A stretch of DNA of 42,669 bases, taken from CAWHNT01 sp963830775. GTDB taxonomy: Bacteria; Pseudomonadota; Alphaproteobacteria; Geminicoccales; Geminicoccaceae. Below are positions 18,293 to 25,967 of the stretch, in pieces. The stretch is taken from NCBI GenBank assembly GCA_963830775.1, contig CAWHNT010000033.1:1-42669 (forward strand), in the 5' to 3' direction. Positions within the stretch are counted from its first letter, which is position 1. The number at the start of each line of letters is the position of its first letter. Under the pieces are notes generated by a model, which worked only from the letters and a program-made list of their open reading frames with translations, had not been told where the DNA came from and ran no database searches. Made by a program: the position numbers and the translations under genes.

Positions 18293-19111
18293 CTATTCTC
18301 CGGGCAGCACGAGCACCCGCTTCCTCGGCAGGGTGGCGCGGGAGAGGGCGATGGTCGGGGTGTCGCTGACCACCACCTCGTACTGCTCGTCGACGAGGTC
18401 GAGGAAGCGGCCGAGCGTGGAGGCACCGAAATAGTGCATGGGGATGACGAGCGGTGCCGTGATCTGGTCGATCACCTCCGCCATCTCCGGCTGGGACATG
18501 GTGTAGGCGCCGTCGACCGGGACCAGGAGCACGTCGATCTGGCCGAGATCGCCCAGCCGGTCGCGGTCGAGGACGTGGTGCAGGTGGCCCAGATGCGCGA
18601 TGCACAAGTCGGCCACCTCGAAGATGAAGATCGAGTTGCTGTTGCCCTGCGTGCCGAAGCGGCCGTGCACGCTGGTCGGGATGTTGCGCACGCGGAGGTC
18701 GCGCTCGGTCAGGTCGTGTTGCGCCTCGCCGCCCGCCGGGTTCCAGCCCCGCAGAACATGGCGAACGCCGGGCTCGATCACGTCCGTGTAGTGGGTGGAG
18801 TGGGCATTGTTCATGGTCACGATGTCGGGCGTGATCGGTGCCCGGATGTAGCCGTTATAGTCGGTGACGGCCGTCACTCCGCCCGCGGTCTCGATCAGGA
18901 AGCTCGAATGGCCGAGGAAGGTGAGCTGGACCGTGGCCCCGGCCGGCAGGGCCGCCTGGGTGAGGCCAGCCTGGTGGACCCGCGGCGGTGCGGCGGCGAC
19001 CGGGAAGCAGCCGGACGCCTGGGCCGCCACGGGAGCCAGCAGCAGCAACGCGAGGGCGGCCAGGAGGCGCAGCGCAGGCACGAGCACGGTCCTCCCGGAT
19101 GAGGATGGCAT
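18293..19111 (-). CDS. Secreted MBL-fold (UlaG-like) metallo-hydrolase with atypical metal motif
   Basis: An intact protein with a signal peptide (LLAALALLLLAPVAAQA-S) and a metallo-beta-lactamase fold: VQLTFLGHSSFLIETAGG, AVTDYNGYI, CIAHLGHLHHVL, DVLLVPVDGAYTMS and PLVIPMHYFG. The usual HxHxDH metal signature is replaced by NNAHSTHYTD, spaced H-x2-H-x2-D, so metal binding may differ from UlaG. Starts: ATG 19111 is taken here (272 residues); GTG 19087 and GTG 19081 sit behind GGGAGGACC, and GTG 19081 has the best spacing. It lies 4 nt upstream of ipdC and 61 nt downstream of the GH6 gene. Substrate unknown. Confidence 0.82.
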   Translation of the reverse strand: MPSSSGRTVLVPALRLLAALALLLLAPVAAQASGCFPVAAAPPRVHQAGLTQAALPAGATVQLTFLGHSSFLIETAGGVTAVTDYNGYIRAPITPDIVTMNNAHSTHYTDVIEPGVRHVLRGWNPAGGEAQHDLTERDLRVRNIPTSVHGRFGTQGNSNSIFIFEVADLCIAHLGHLHHVLDRDRLGDLGQIDVLLVPVDGAYTMSQPEMAEVIDQITAPLVIPMHYFGASTLGRFLDLVDEQYEVVVSDTPTIALSRATLPRKRVLVLPGE

Positions 19112-19172
19112 GGGCGTAGAGTGGACCGGTGCCGGGAGCGGGCAAGTGTCCTCGAAGCTGCCGGATCGCCCC

Positions 19173-20189
19173 TCACGCATTCTTGGCAAGGGCGATGGCG
19201 TATTCGGGCCAGAAGCGGCCGGCATCGGGGCCGCCATTGCAGGGGCCGTCCGACTCGCCCGGGACCTTGACCCATAAAAGCGCGTCGCAGAGCGGCTCGC
19301 CGGTGGCGACGGTAGGGGAACGGCCCAGCCCGACCCCGCTGGGATTGCAGAACTCGCCGGGATCGGCGGGAGCGCCCTTGCCGTTGCGGGAGGTGTCGAC
19401 CAGGAAGTGGGCGCCGCCGGTCCTGGCCGAGATCGCCTTGCCGTACTCGATGCAGCTCGCGGTATCGACGAAGTTGGAGACGTTCACGAAGAAGCCGTCG
19501 GCCCGGCCGATCCCGCCTTTGGCCAGGAGGCCCGCCATCTCGTCTGCCGGACGCCAGCCCGGGTGGCCGGCATCGAGGTAGACCTTGGCCTTGGGCTGCT
19601 TCTTCAGGATGTCGAGGGCGGTGTTGACCAGCGTGTAGCGCATGGCCCTGTTCTGCTCCTCGGGGATCTCGATCGAGAGTGCCAGGGCATCCGGCTCGAG
19701 GATGACGATCGCCTCGCTGTCGCCCAGCGCCGAGGCGAAGCCGCTGATCCACTCGTAGTAGGCTTCGGGAGAGCCCTCCCCTCCGGCGGAGTAGCCGCCA
19801 TTGTCGCGCCCGGGAATATTGTAGAGGACGAAGACCGGCAACGCTCCCTGTGCTGCATGCTGCTTCAGCATGTTGGTGGCAGCCGCGGCGATCCGCCGGT
19901 TCCAACTGCCGAGCCAGATGGCGTGCATGTTGTCGGCGATCATCTGCATATACTTGGCGTCCGGGCTACCGGCATTCTCCTTCAGCCATTTGGCGGCACC
20001 GCTGTTCGGGTTTATGAAGAACTTGACCGGTGCCCTGAAAGAACCTGATGCAGTCGACCCTTCCTCCGGCGGTATCGGGCCTTCCCCGTATCGCAGACCC
20101 ACGGTCGTCGGCCTGCCTGCCGTGACGCCGCTCAGTGCCGGGATGGAGGAGAGGAAAAGGCAGTTGATCTCGCGACGTGTCCTCAACAT
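19173..20189 (-). CDS. Glycoside hydrolase family 6 (cellulase/cellobiohydrolase type), exported
   Basis: A 338-residue GH6 enzyme hydrolysing beta-1,4-glucan by inversion. Motifs in order: WLGSWNR (about residue 92), VFVLYNIPGRDNGGYSAGG (Asp129, proton-network Asp), VILEPDALAL (Asp167, general acid), VYLDAGHPGW, DGFFVNVSNF and HFLVDTSRNGKG. It is catalytic domain only, with no carbohydrate-binding module. Residues 2-25 (TRREINCLFLSSIPALSG) look like a twin-arginine or Sec export signal; the ATG at 20189 has a weak ribosome site. Intact. In a non-cellulolytic alphaproteobacterium it may trim or release an endogenous beta-glucan rather than feed on plant cellulose; that is inference. Confidence 0.88.
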   Translation of the reverse strand: MLRTRREINCLFLSSIPALSGVTAGRPTTVGLRYGEGPIPPEEGSTASGSFRAPVKFFINPNSGAAKWLKENAGSPDAKYMQMIADNMHAIWLGSWNRRIAAAATNMLKQHAAQGALPVFVLYNIPGRDNGGYSAGGEGSPEAYYEWISGFASALGDSEAIVILEPDALALSIEIPEEQNRAMRYTLVNTALDILKKQPKAKVYLDAGHPGWRPADEMAGLLAKGGIGRADGFFVNVSNFVDTASCIEYGKAISARTGGAHFLVDTSRNGKGAPADPGEFCNPSGVGLGRSPTVATGEPLCDALLWVKVPGESDGPCNGGPDAGRFWPEYAIALAKNA

Positions 20190-20256
20190 CGTCCGTCGTC
20201 TGCCTCTCGCCAGCGTCGGCCCTGAAAGGGTCGCCAACTCCGTACGCCGGTGAATT

Positions 20257-20285
20257 GCGTAAGTTGATCCGGCTGTCCTCGTCAA
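20257..20285 (-). promoter_or_regulatory. Candidate promoter upstream of the GH6 gene
   Basis: On the minus strand TTGACG (20280-20285), a close match to the -35 consensus, is followed after 17 bp by TTACGC (20257-20262), a poor -10. It would start transcription about 60 bp before the GH6 ATG and could drive GH6, the MBL-fold gene and ipdC. Prediction by eye only. Confidence 0.3.
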
Positions 20286-20318
20286 TGCGGATGACGCAAG
20301 CCTGAGCGGGGAGCAGAT

Positions 20319-21539
20319 TCAGCCGCCGGCCGGTTGCCCTGCCGCGGCTTGGCGCTGCTGAGCCGCAAGCAGCAGCACGGCCACCAGGAGCAGGCCCGGC
20401 AGTGCGATCAGGTTCATGACCGTCCAGCCCAGTGCGTGATGCAGGATGCCGGAGCTGCTGGCCGAGACGGCGACGCTGGCGAAGATCAGGAAGTCGTTGG
20501 CACCCTGCACCTTCGCCTTCTCGTCCGCCCTGTGGCAGGTGGTCAGGAGCGTCGTGCCGCCGACGAACAGGAAGTTCCACCCCACCCCGAGCAGGAGCAG
20601 GCCCAGGGTGAAGTGGGCGACCGTGATGCCGGTAAGGTTGATGCCGATGCAGGCCAGGAGAAGGGCGAGGCCGGCGGCCATGACCCTGACCGGACCGAAG
20701 CGGCCGACCAGCTGGCCGGTGACGAAGCTGGGCGCGAACATGCCCAAAACGTGCCACTGGATGACGAAGGCGCTGTCGGCGAAGTCGTGGCCGCAGGCGA
20801 GCATGGCGAGCGGGGTCGCCGTCATCAGCAGGTTCATCGTCAGATAGGCGATGATGCTGCCGACCACGGCGACGATGGCTCGTGGCTGGCGCAGGATCAG
20901 GGCCAGCGGCCGGCCGCCCGCATCCTGCCGGCGTGCGACAGGCGGCGGCAAACGGAGCTGCGAGGCCACGGCGGCCGAGAGTGCTGCCAGCACCACGACG
21001 GCGGCGAAGCAGCCGGCGAAGGTGAAGGGCGGGAGGAGCTCGCGGGTGGCCTTGGCCAGCTCGGGGCCGGCCACGGCCGCCACCGTGCCGCCTGCCATCA
21101 CCCAGCCGATGGCCCGGCCACGGAGCGGTGCATCGGGCCGGCCCAGGGCCGCGTCCGCCACGTCGGCGGCGGCGAAGCGATAGTACTGCCCGCAGGCCGC
21201 GAACATGCCGTAGAGCAGGCCCGCGGCGCAGAAGAGCTGGAAGCTGCCGTGGATGATGGCGTAGGTGGCGAGCAGGCCCGCCGCGATGCCGATCGCACCA
21301 CCGCCGATGAAGCCGGCACGACGGCCGTAGCGCTGCATCAGGAACGAGGCCGGCAGGGTCGCCAGCATGACGCCGCAGAACTGGAAGCCCAACGCCAGCG
21401 TCGAGAGGCTCTCGCTCGGCGCGTATTGCAGGCCGACCAGGGCCGAGACGCTGAACACGACCGTGTTGGCCATGAACAGCAGCGCCTGGCAGGTGGCGAG
21501 CACGGCAACGTTACGGGCGTAGGGCGTTCCAGCTGTCAT
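20319..21539 (-). CDS. Major facilitator superfamily transporter
   Basis: An intact 406-residue, twelve-helix MFS permease. The cytoplasmic loop 2-3 signature appears as LMQRYGRRAGFIGGG, and the matching second-half loop as LVGRFGPVRVMAAG. The sequence LLLGVGWNFLFVGGTTLLT resembles YfcJ/YbjJ-type MFS transporters. Substrate is unknown. Its start (ATG 21539) has no strong ribosome site. It is divergent from the PfkB-like gene, with an 84-bp shared upstream region. Its stop lies about 130 bp from the GH6 start on the same strand, so read-through into GH6 is possible. Confidence 0.88.
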   Translation of the reverse strand: MTAGTPYARNVAVLATCQALLFMANTVVFSVSALVGLQYAPSESLSTLALGFQFCGVMLATLPASFLMQRYGRRAGFIGGGAIGIAAGLLATYAIIHGSFQLFCAAGLLYGMFAACGQYYRFAAADVADAALGRPDAPLRGRAIGWVMAGGTVAAVAGPELAKATRELLPPFTFAGCFAAVVVLAALSAAVASQLRLPPPVARRQDAGGRPLALILRQPRAIVAVVGSIIAYLTMNLLMTATPLAMLACGHDFADSAFVIQWHVLGMFAPSFVTGQLVGRFGPVRVMAAGLALLLACIGINLTGITVAHFTLGLLLLGVGWNFLFVGGTTLLTTCHRADEKAKVQGANDFLIFASVAVSASSSGILHHALGWTVMNLIALPGLLLVAVLLLAAQQRQAAAGQPAGG

Positions 21540-21623
21540 ACGACATTCCTAGCCGACGCCGATCGGGGGCGGAACCGGAGCCGCCGGGCTACGCTTCTCC
21601 TAGCGCCAGCAAAGAGGGAGGCC

Positions 21624-22586
21624 ATGGCTTCGCAACCGTCCCCGGACACGGGCTCCGCCGACCAGCCCGAGGTCTGCGTCTTCACGCCCTCGCCGCTCTA
21701 CACGGTGACCATCGAGTGCAGCGCCGAGAAAGAGCCCGAGGTCCACTTCCACGCCGGCGGCCAGGGCTTCTGGATAGCACGGATGGTGAACCGGCTCGGT
21801 GCGGCGGCCACCTTGTGCGCGCCTTTCGGCGGCGAATCCGGCACGGTGCTGCGCACGCTCGTGGAAGCCGAGGGCGTCGAGCTCCGCGCGTCCGAGACCC
21901 AGGGCTGGAACGGCGGCTACGTCCATGACCGGCGCAGCGGCAAGCGCGAGCCGATCGCCAACGTGCGCAGCCCGCGGCTCAACCGGCATGAGATCGACGA
22001 CCTCTACAACATGGCGGTGGCGGCGGGCCTTGCCGCCGGCGTCGCGGTGCTGACCGGCCCGGTTGATCCCGCCATCCTCCCGGCCGACGTCTACCGCCGC
22101 CTGCCGCTCGACCTGGGCCAGAACGGCGTGGCCGTCGTCGCCGACCTTTCGGGGGATGCCTTGCGCGCGGTGGAAGGTGGCGTGCGCTACCTCAAGGTCA
22201 GCCACACCGAGCTGATCGAGGCCGGCTACTGCCACGGAGAGAGCCCGGAGGAGCTCGCGGCCGGCGCCCGCCGCCTGCAGGAAGGGAGCAAGGCCGAGGG
22301 GCTGATCGTGTCACGCGCGGACAAGCACGCGATGGCGCTCGTGGACGGGCGCTTTCTCGAGATCGAGGGGCCACGCTTCGAGGCGATCGAACATCGCGGG
22401 GCCGGCAATTCGATGACTGCCGGCCTGGCGGTGGGCTGTGCCCGCAAGCTGGCACCGGAGGCCATCTTCCGCCTCGCCGTCGCGGCGGGTGCCCTCAATG
22501 TCACCCGGCACGGCCTCGGCAGCGGCCACGGGGCCGTGATCGAGGAGATGGCGCAACGGGTGAACGTCCGCCCGCTCGATCTTTAG
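21624..22586 (+). CDS. PfkB-family carbohydrate kinase homolog lacking the catalytic Asp
   Basis: A 320-residue protein with the ribokinase/1-phosphofructokinase fold. The sugar-site region reads HAGGQGFWIARMVNRLGA (about residues 43-60), close to the LacC/FruK G-x-G-x-N-x-A motif. ATP-site features include GLIVSRADKHAMALVDG and the C-terminal anion hole. In that anion hole the universal GAGD is GAGN: codon AAT at 22407-22409 replaces the catalytic aspartate (residue 262). Either activity is lost or weak, or this is a base error (GAT to AAT). ATG 21624 has ribosome site GAGGGAGG. It is first in an apparent operon with the CHASE2 phosphatase (61-bp gap) and the acyltransferase-like gene. Confidence 0.85.
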   Translation: MASQPSPDTGSADQPEVCVFTPSPLYTVTIECSAEKEPEVHFHAGGQGFWIARMVNRLGAAATLCAPFGGESGTVLRTLVEAEGVELRASETQGWNGGYVHDRRSGKREPIANVRSPRLNRHEIDDLYNMAVAAGLAAGVAVLTGPVDPAILPADVYRRLPLDLGQNGVAVVADLSGDALRAVEGGVRYLKVSHTELIEAGYCHGESPEELAAGARRLQEGSKAEGLIVSRADKHAMALVDGRFLEIEGPRFEAIEHRGAGNSMTAGLAVGCARKLAPEAIFRLAVAAGALNVTRHGLGSGHGAVIEEMAQRVNVRPLDL

Positions 22587-22647
22587 GCAGCAGGAACGCT
22601 GGGCCCCGCTGGACGGCGGCGGCGGTTCCCGCGAAGAACGCGCCGTC

Positions 22648-24801
22648 ATGCAGCTGCGAGCCCTTCTCTCCCGCTTCCGCCCCGGCACCGGCCGCGAGGC
22701 GCAGCCTTCGTCCGCCAGCAGCTTGGGCGGCGGCAGCTTTGGCGGCCGCAGCATGCTCCTGCCCGGGCTCATCCTGCTGGCGCTGCTCCTCGGCCTGCGC
22801 ATCGCCGATCCCCTGCCGGTCGAGACGCTCCGGCTCCAGGTCTTCGACACCTTCCAGCGCCTGCTGCCGCGCCGGGTCGGCAACGAGCCGGTGCTGGTGG
22901 TGGCGATCGATGAGGCAAGCCTTGCAGCGGTCGGGCAGTGGCCGTGGCCCCGGACCATCGTGGCCGAGCTCGTGCGTCGGCTGGGGGAGGCCGGGGCCGC
23001 CGCGGTCGGCCTCGACATCATCTTCGCCGAGCCGGACCGCACCTCGCCCCCGGTCGTCGCCGACCAGATCCCGAACCTGCCGGACTATCTGCGCGAAGAG
23101 CTCGTGGTCCTGCCCGATCACGACGTCGTGCTGGCCGACGCGCTGCGGAAGGTGCCCACGGTGCTGGGCGAGGTCACGCTGGCGGAGGCGACCGGAGGCC
23201 AGGGGCCCGACACGAGGCTGCCCTCCTCCGTCGCCGTCCTCGGGCCCGACCCCAGCCGCTACCTGCCGCGCGATGGCGGGCAGGTGCGCAACCTGCCGAT
23301 CCTCGAGGAGACCGCCAAGGGGGCCGGCAATGTCGATCTGGTGCCCGAGGCGGACGGCAGGGCGCGCCGCATCCCGCTGCTCAGGCTCGTGGGCGGGCGG
23401 ATGGTGCCCGCGTTCGCGGCCGAGCTGGTGCGGGTGGCCAAGGGCGAGACCACGCTCGTGGTCCGCACCACTGCCGCGGGCGTGGACGCGCTCATCGTCG
23501 GCGCCCGGGCCGTCCGCACCGACGAGCGCGGGCGGGTCTGGGTCCACTACGCCAAGGGCGACGGGGCCGGCCGCACCGTCTCGGCCCAGGCGCTCCTTGC
23601 GGGCAAGGTCCCGCGCGAGCAGATCGAGGGCCGCATCGTCCTGATCGGGGCCACGGCCGTCGGCCTCGGCGACACGCGGCCGACCCCGATCAGCGGATCC
23701 ATGCCGGGGGTGGAGATCCATGCCCAGCTGGTCGAAACCATCCTCGCCCGCGCCGGCCTGATCCGCCCCGCATACTCGCTGGGCCTGGAGCTGCTGCTGA
23801 CGCTGGCAGGCGGGCTGCTCGTGCTCGTCTTCACCCCGCGCCTGGGTGCCCTGGGTGCCCTGATCCTCGGCCTGGGCGTCACGCTGGCCGTGCTCGCCGG
23901 GGCCTGGGCGCTCTATGTCCTGGCCAGCGTGCTGATCGACCCGAGCTTCGTCATCGGCACCTGCTTCATCCTCTGGGGCCTCGCCGCCTACCTCCAGTAC
24001 CTGCGCGAGGAGCGCGCGCGGCGCGAGACCGCCGAGAAACTGATCCTGATGCGCCAGGAGGCGGCGATGGCCGGCCGGATCCAGCGCGCGATCCTGCCGC
24101 AGCGGTTCCCGGCCCTGCCAAACACCGAGGTCTACGCCGACACCCATCCGGCCATGGACGTGGGCGGAGACTTCTATGACGCCTTCGTGCTCCCGGACGG
24201 CAGGCTGGCCATCGTCGTCGCCGACGTCTCCGGCAAGGGCATGGCCGCCGCCCTCTTCATGGCCGTGGCCCGCACCGTGCTGCGCTCGACCGCCGCCTTC
24301 GGCAGCGGCCAGTGCCTGAGCCGCGCCAACGACCTGCTCGCCAGCGACAACGAAGCCTGCATGTTCGTGACCGTGTTCTACGGCGTGCTCGATCCGGCCA
24401 CGGGCCTGCTCGAGTACGCCAATGCCGGGCACAACCCGCCGCTGCTGATGGGTGCCAACGGTACGGTGCAGCCCCTCCAGACCACGGGCGACCTTCCTCT
24501 GGGGCCGTTCGAGGGCATCGACTACCGGACCCGGAGCATTCAGCTCCTACCGGGCCAGGCGCTTTTCCTCTACACGGACGGGGTGACGGAGGCCTTCGCG
24601 GCCAACGGGGAGGCCTATGGCGACGACCGGCTGCACCGGTTGCTCCAGGACGAGGGTGAGCGCAACCCGCAGCATCTGGTCGAGCGGGTGGTGGCCGAGG
24701 TCCAGGGCTTCATGCACGGCGCCCAGCAGTCCGACGACATCACCTGTCTCGCCGTGAGCTATGGCGCCCGTGCCGCCACGGAGGCAGCCCAGCCGGCCTG
24801 A
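22648..24801 (+). CDS. CHASE2 receptor with SpoIIE/PP2C-type phosphatase output
   Basis: An intact 717-residue transmembrane signalling protein. An N-terminal membrane helix (about residues 35-52) precedes an extracytoplasmic CHASE2 domain (about 55-370; VVAIDEASLAAVGQWPWPR, AVGLDIIFAEPDR, GRIVLIGATAVGLGD). Two or three further helices (375-445) and a short coiled linker (REERARRETAEKLILM) follow. The SpoIIE-like PPM phosphatase domain is about 485-710, with metal ligands in DVGGDFYDAF, VVADVSGKGMAAALFM and the final SDDITCLAV. Such phosphatases usually dephosphorylate a STAS-type anti-anti-sigma factor; none is encoded here. It is followed 7 bp later by the acyltransferase-like gene. Confidence 0.92.
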   Translation: MQLRALLSRFRPGTGREAQPSSASSLGGGSFGGRSMLLPGLILLALLLGLRIADPLPVETLRLQVFDTFQRLLPRRVGNEPVLVVAIDEASLAAVGQWPWPRTIVAELVRRLGEAGAAAVGLDIIFAEPDRTSPPVVADQIPNLPDYLREELVVLPDHDVVLADALRKVPTVLGEVTLAEATGGQGPDTRLPSSVAVLGPDPSRYLPRDGGQVRNLPILEETAKGAGNVDLVPEADGRARRIPLLRLVGGRMVPAFAAELVRVAKGETTLVVRTTAAGVDALIVGARAVRTDERGRVWVHYAKGDGAGRTVSAQALLAGKVPREQIEGRIVLIGATAVGLGDTRPTPISGSMPGVEIHAQLVETILARAGLIRPAYSLGLELLLTLAGGLLVLVFTPRLGALGALILGLGVTLAVLAGAWALYVLASVLIDPSFVIGTCFILWGLAAYLQYLREERARRETAEKLILMRQEAAMAGRIQRAILPQRFPALPNTEVYADTHPAMDVGGDFYDAFVLPDGRLAIVVADVSGKGMAAALFMAVARTVLRSTAAFGSGQCLSRANDLLASDNEACMFVTVFYGVLDPATGLLEYANAGHNPPLLMGANGTVQPLQTTGDLPLGPFEGIDYRTRSIQLLPGQALFLYTDGVTEAFAANGEAYGDDRLHRLLQDEGERNPQHLVERVVAEVQGFMHGAQQSDDITCLAVSYGARAATEAAQPA

Positions 24802-24808
24802 CCAGCCC

Positions 24809-25967
24809 ATGACAGCACCAAGCGCGGGCCGGATCGCCCTTCTCGACACGTTCCGCTTCACCGCCGTCACCCTGGCCCTGCTGCAGCATGTCTCATCCCA
24901 GCATGGCCTGGATGGGATCTCCGGCGGTGCGGACCAGGTATGGAAGCTGATCACGCGCGGAGCGACGCCCTCGCTGCTGATCATCTTCGGCATGATGCTG
25001 GAGATCGCCTATGCACGGAAGTTCGCGTCGGGCCCTGGTCTTACCATCCAGCGGATGCTGTACAGGGCGGTGCTTTGCTACGCGGCCTTCGTGATCTCCT
25101 CTTTCGTCGCCACTGCTTCCGGCAAGGACAACCTGATCAGCTTCATCGGCTCCTTCTTCCTGCTGGCACAGGTGCCCTATGCCGGCATCCTCGTGACCTA
25201 CGTCTTCCTGCTCGTGATCGGGATCGGCGTGATCGCCCTTCGACCTCAGGAGCGGCTTTCCGGCCCTCCTCGCCATGGTCGGGCTGATCTGGCTCTTCGA
25301 CGCGCTCTGCCTCGAGGGTACCAGCTTGTGGCCGTTCCCCTTCGCTCAACTCGGCGGTGCGCTCCTGGGCTGGGGCGGCGCTTCCGGGCCAAGCGTGCTG
25401 CATGGCCTGACGCTCGTCGTCTTCGGCATGGCGCTGGCGGCCGCCATCTTCTCGCACCAACCGTCACGAGGCGCAGGTGCCGTCGCGGCGATCATGCTGG
25501 TTGGTGCCGCCGGCCTCGTGCTCGAGGCGGTTCGGACCGGTGGGCTGCATCTGCTGGCAGTCGGCATCGCCGATTTCGCGGCTTACCGCGCCGGCAACGA
25601 CCCCATCTACTATGCCTACGGCATCTGCGCCGCCATGGTCTACATGGCGCTCGCCGCCCTCCTCCACTTGGCAATGCCGCTCCGTGCCCGCTGGCTGATC
25701 AGCACCCTGGGCTCCCAGACGCTGGCCTACTACGTGGTCGGCAACGCGGTCCTGCTGCTGCTTCCGGACTTCCCGGTCACGAGCGGCGCTGGCATCGCGC
25801 TGCTGTCCGCGATGATGCTGCCGACGTTCTGGATCTGCACGCTGCTATGGCTGAGCTGGGCGTGCAGCAGCCCGAGCCTAGCCCGGGCCGATAGGTGGGT
25901 GCGGGTGGGCCTGGAAGCCCTCGTGCCGCGCAGCCGGAACCTTCAGGCCGTAGTCCGCGTGCGGTAG
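24809..25967 (+). CDS. Polytopic membrane protein, acyltransferase-3/OpgC-like, frameshifted
   Basis: About ten hydrophobic segments and an N-terminal motif IALLDTFRFTAVTLALLQHV resemble acyltransferase-3/OpgC enzymes, which acylate periplasmic glucans or surface polysaccharides. The similarity is recognisable but not strong, so treat the function as probable only. One extra base near 25243-25246 splits the frame; removal gives 385 residues. The start ATG 24809 follows the CHASE2 phosphatase gene by 7 bp with no clear ribosome site, suggesting coupling. The last 25 bp overlap the 3' end of the tyrosine-kinase gene on the other strand. Acylation of the exopolysaccharide made downstream is a reasonable inference. 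Confidence 0.65.

Noticed and set aside
20334..22586. 750-residue frame joining antisense of the MFS gene to the PfkB gene
   Set aside because: Only the part from ATG 21624 has a ribosome site and family motifs; the rest is a shadow of the MFS transporter.
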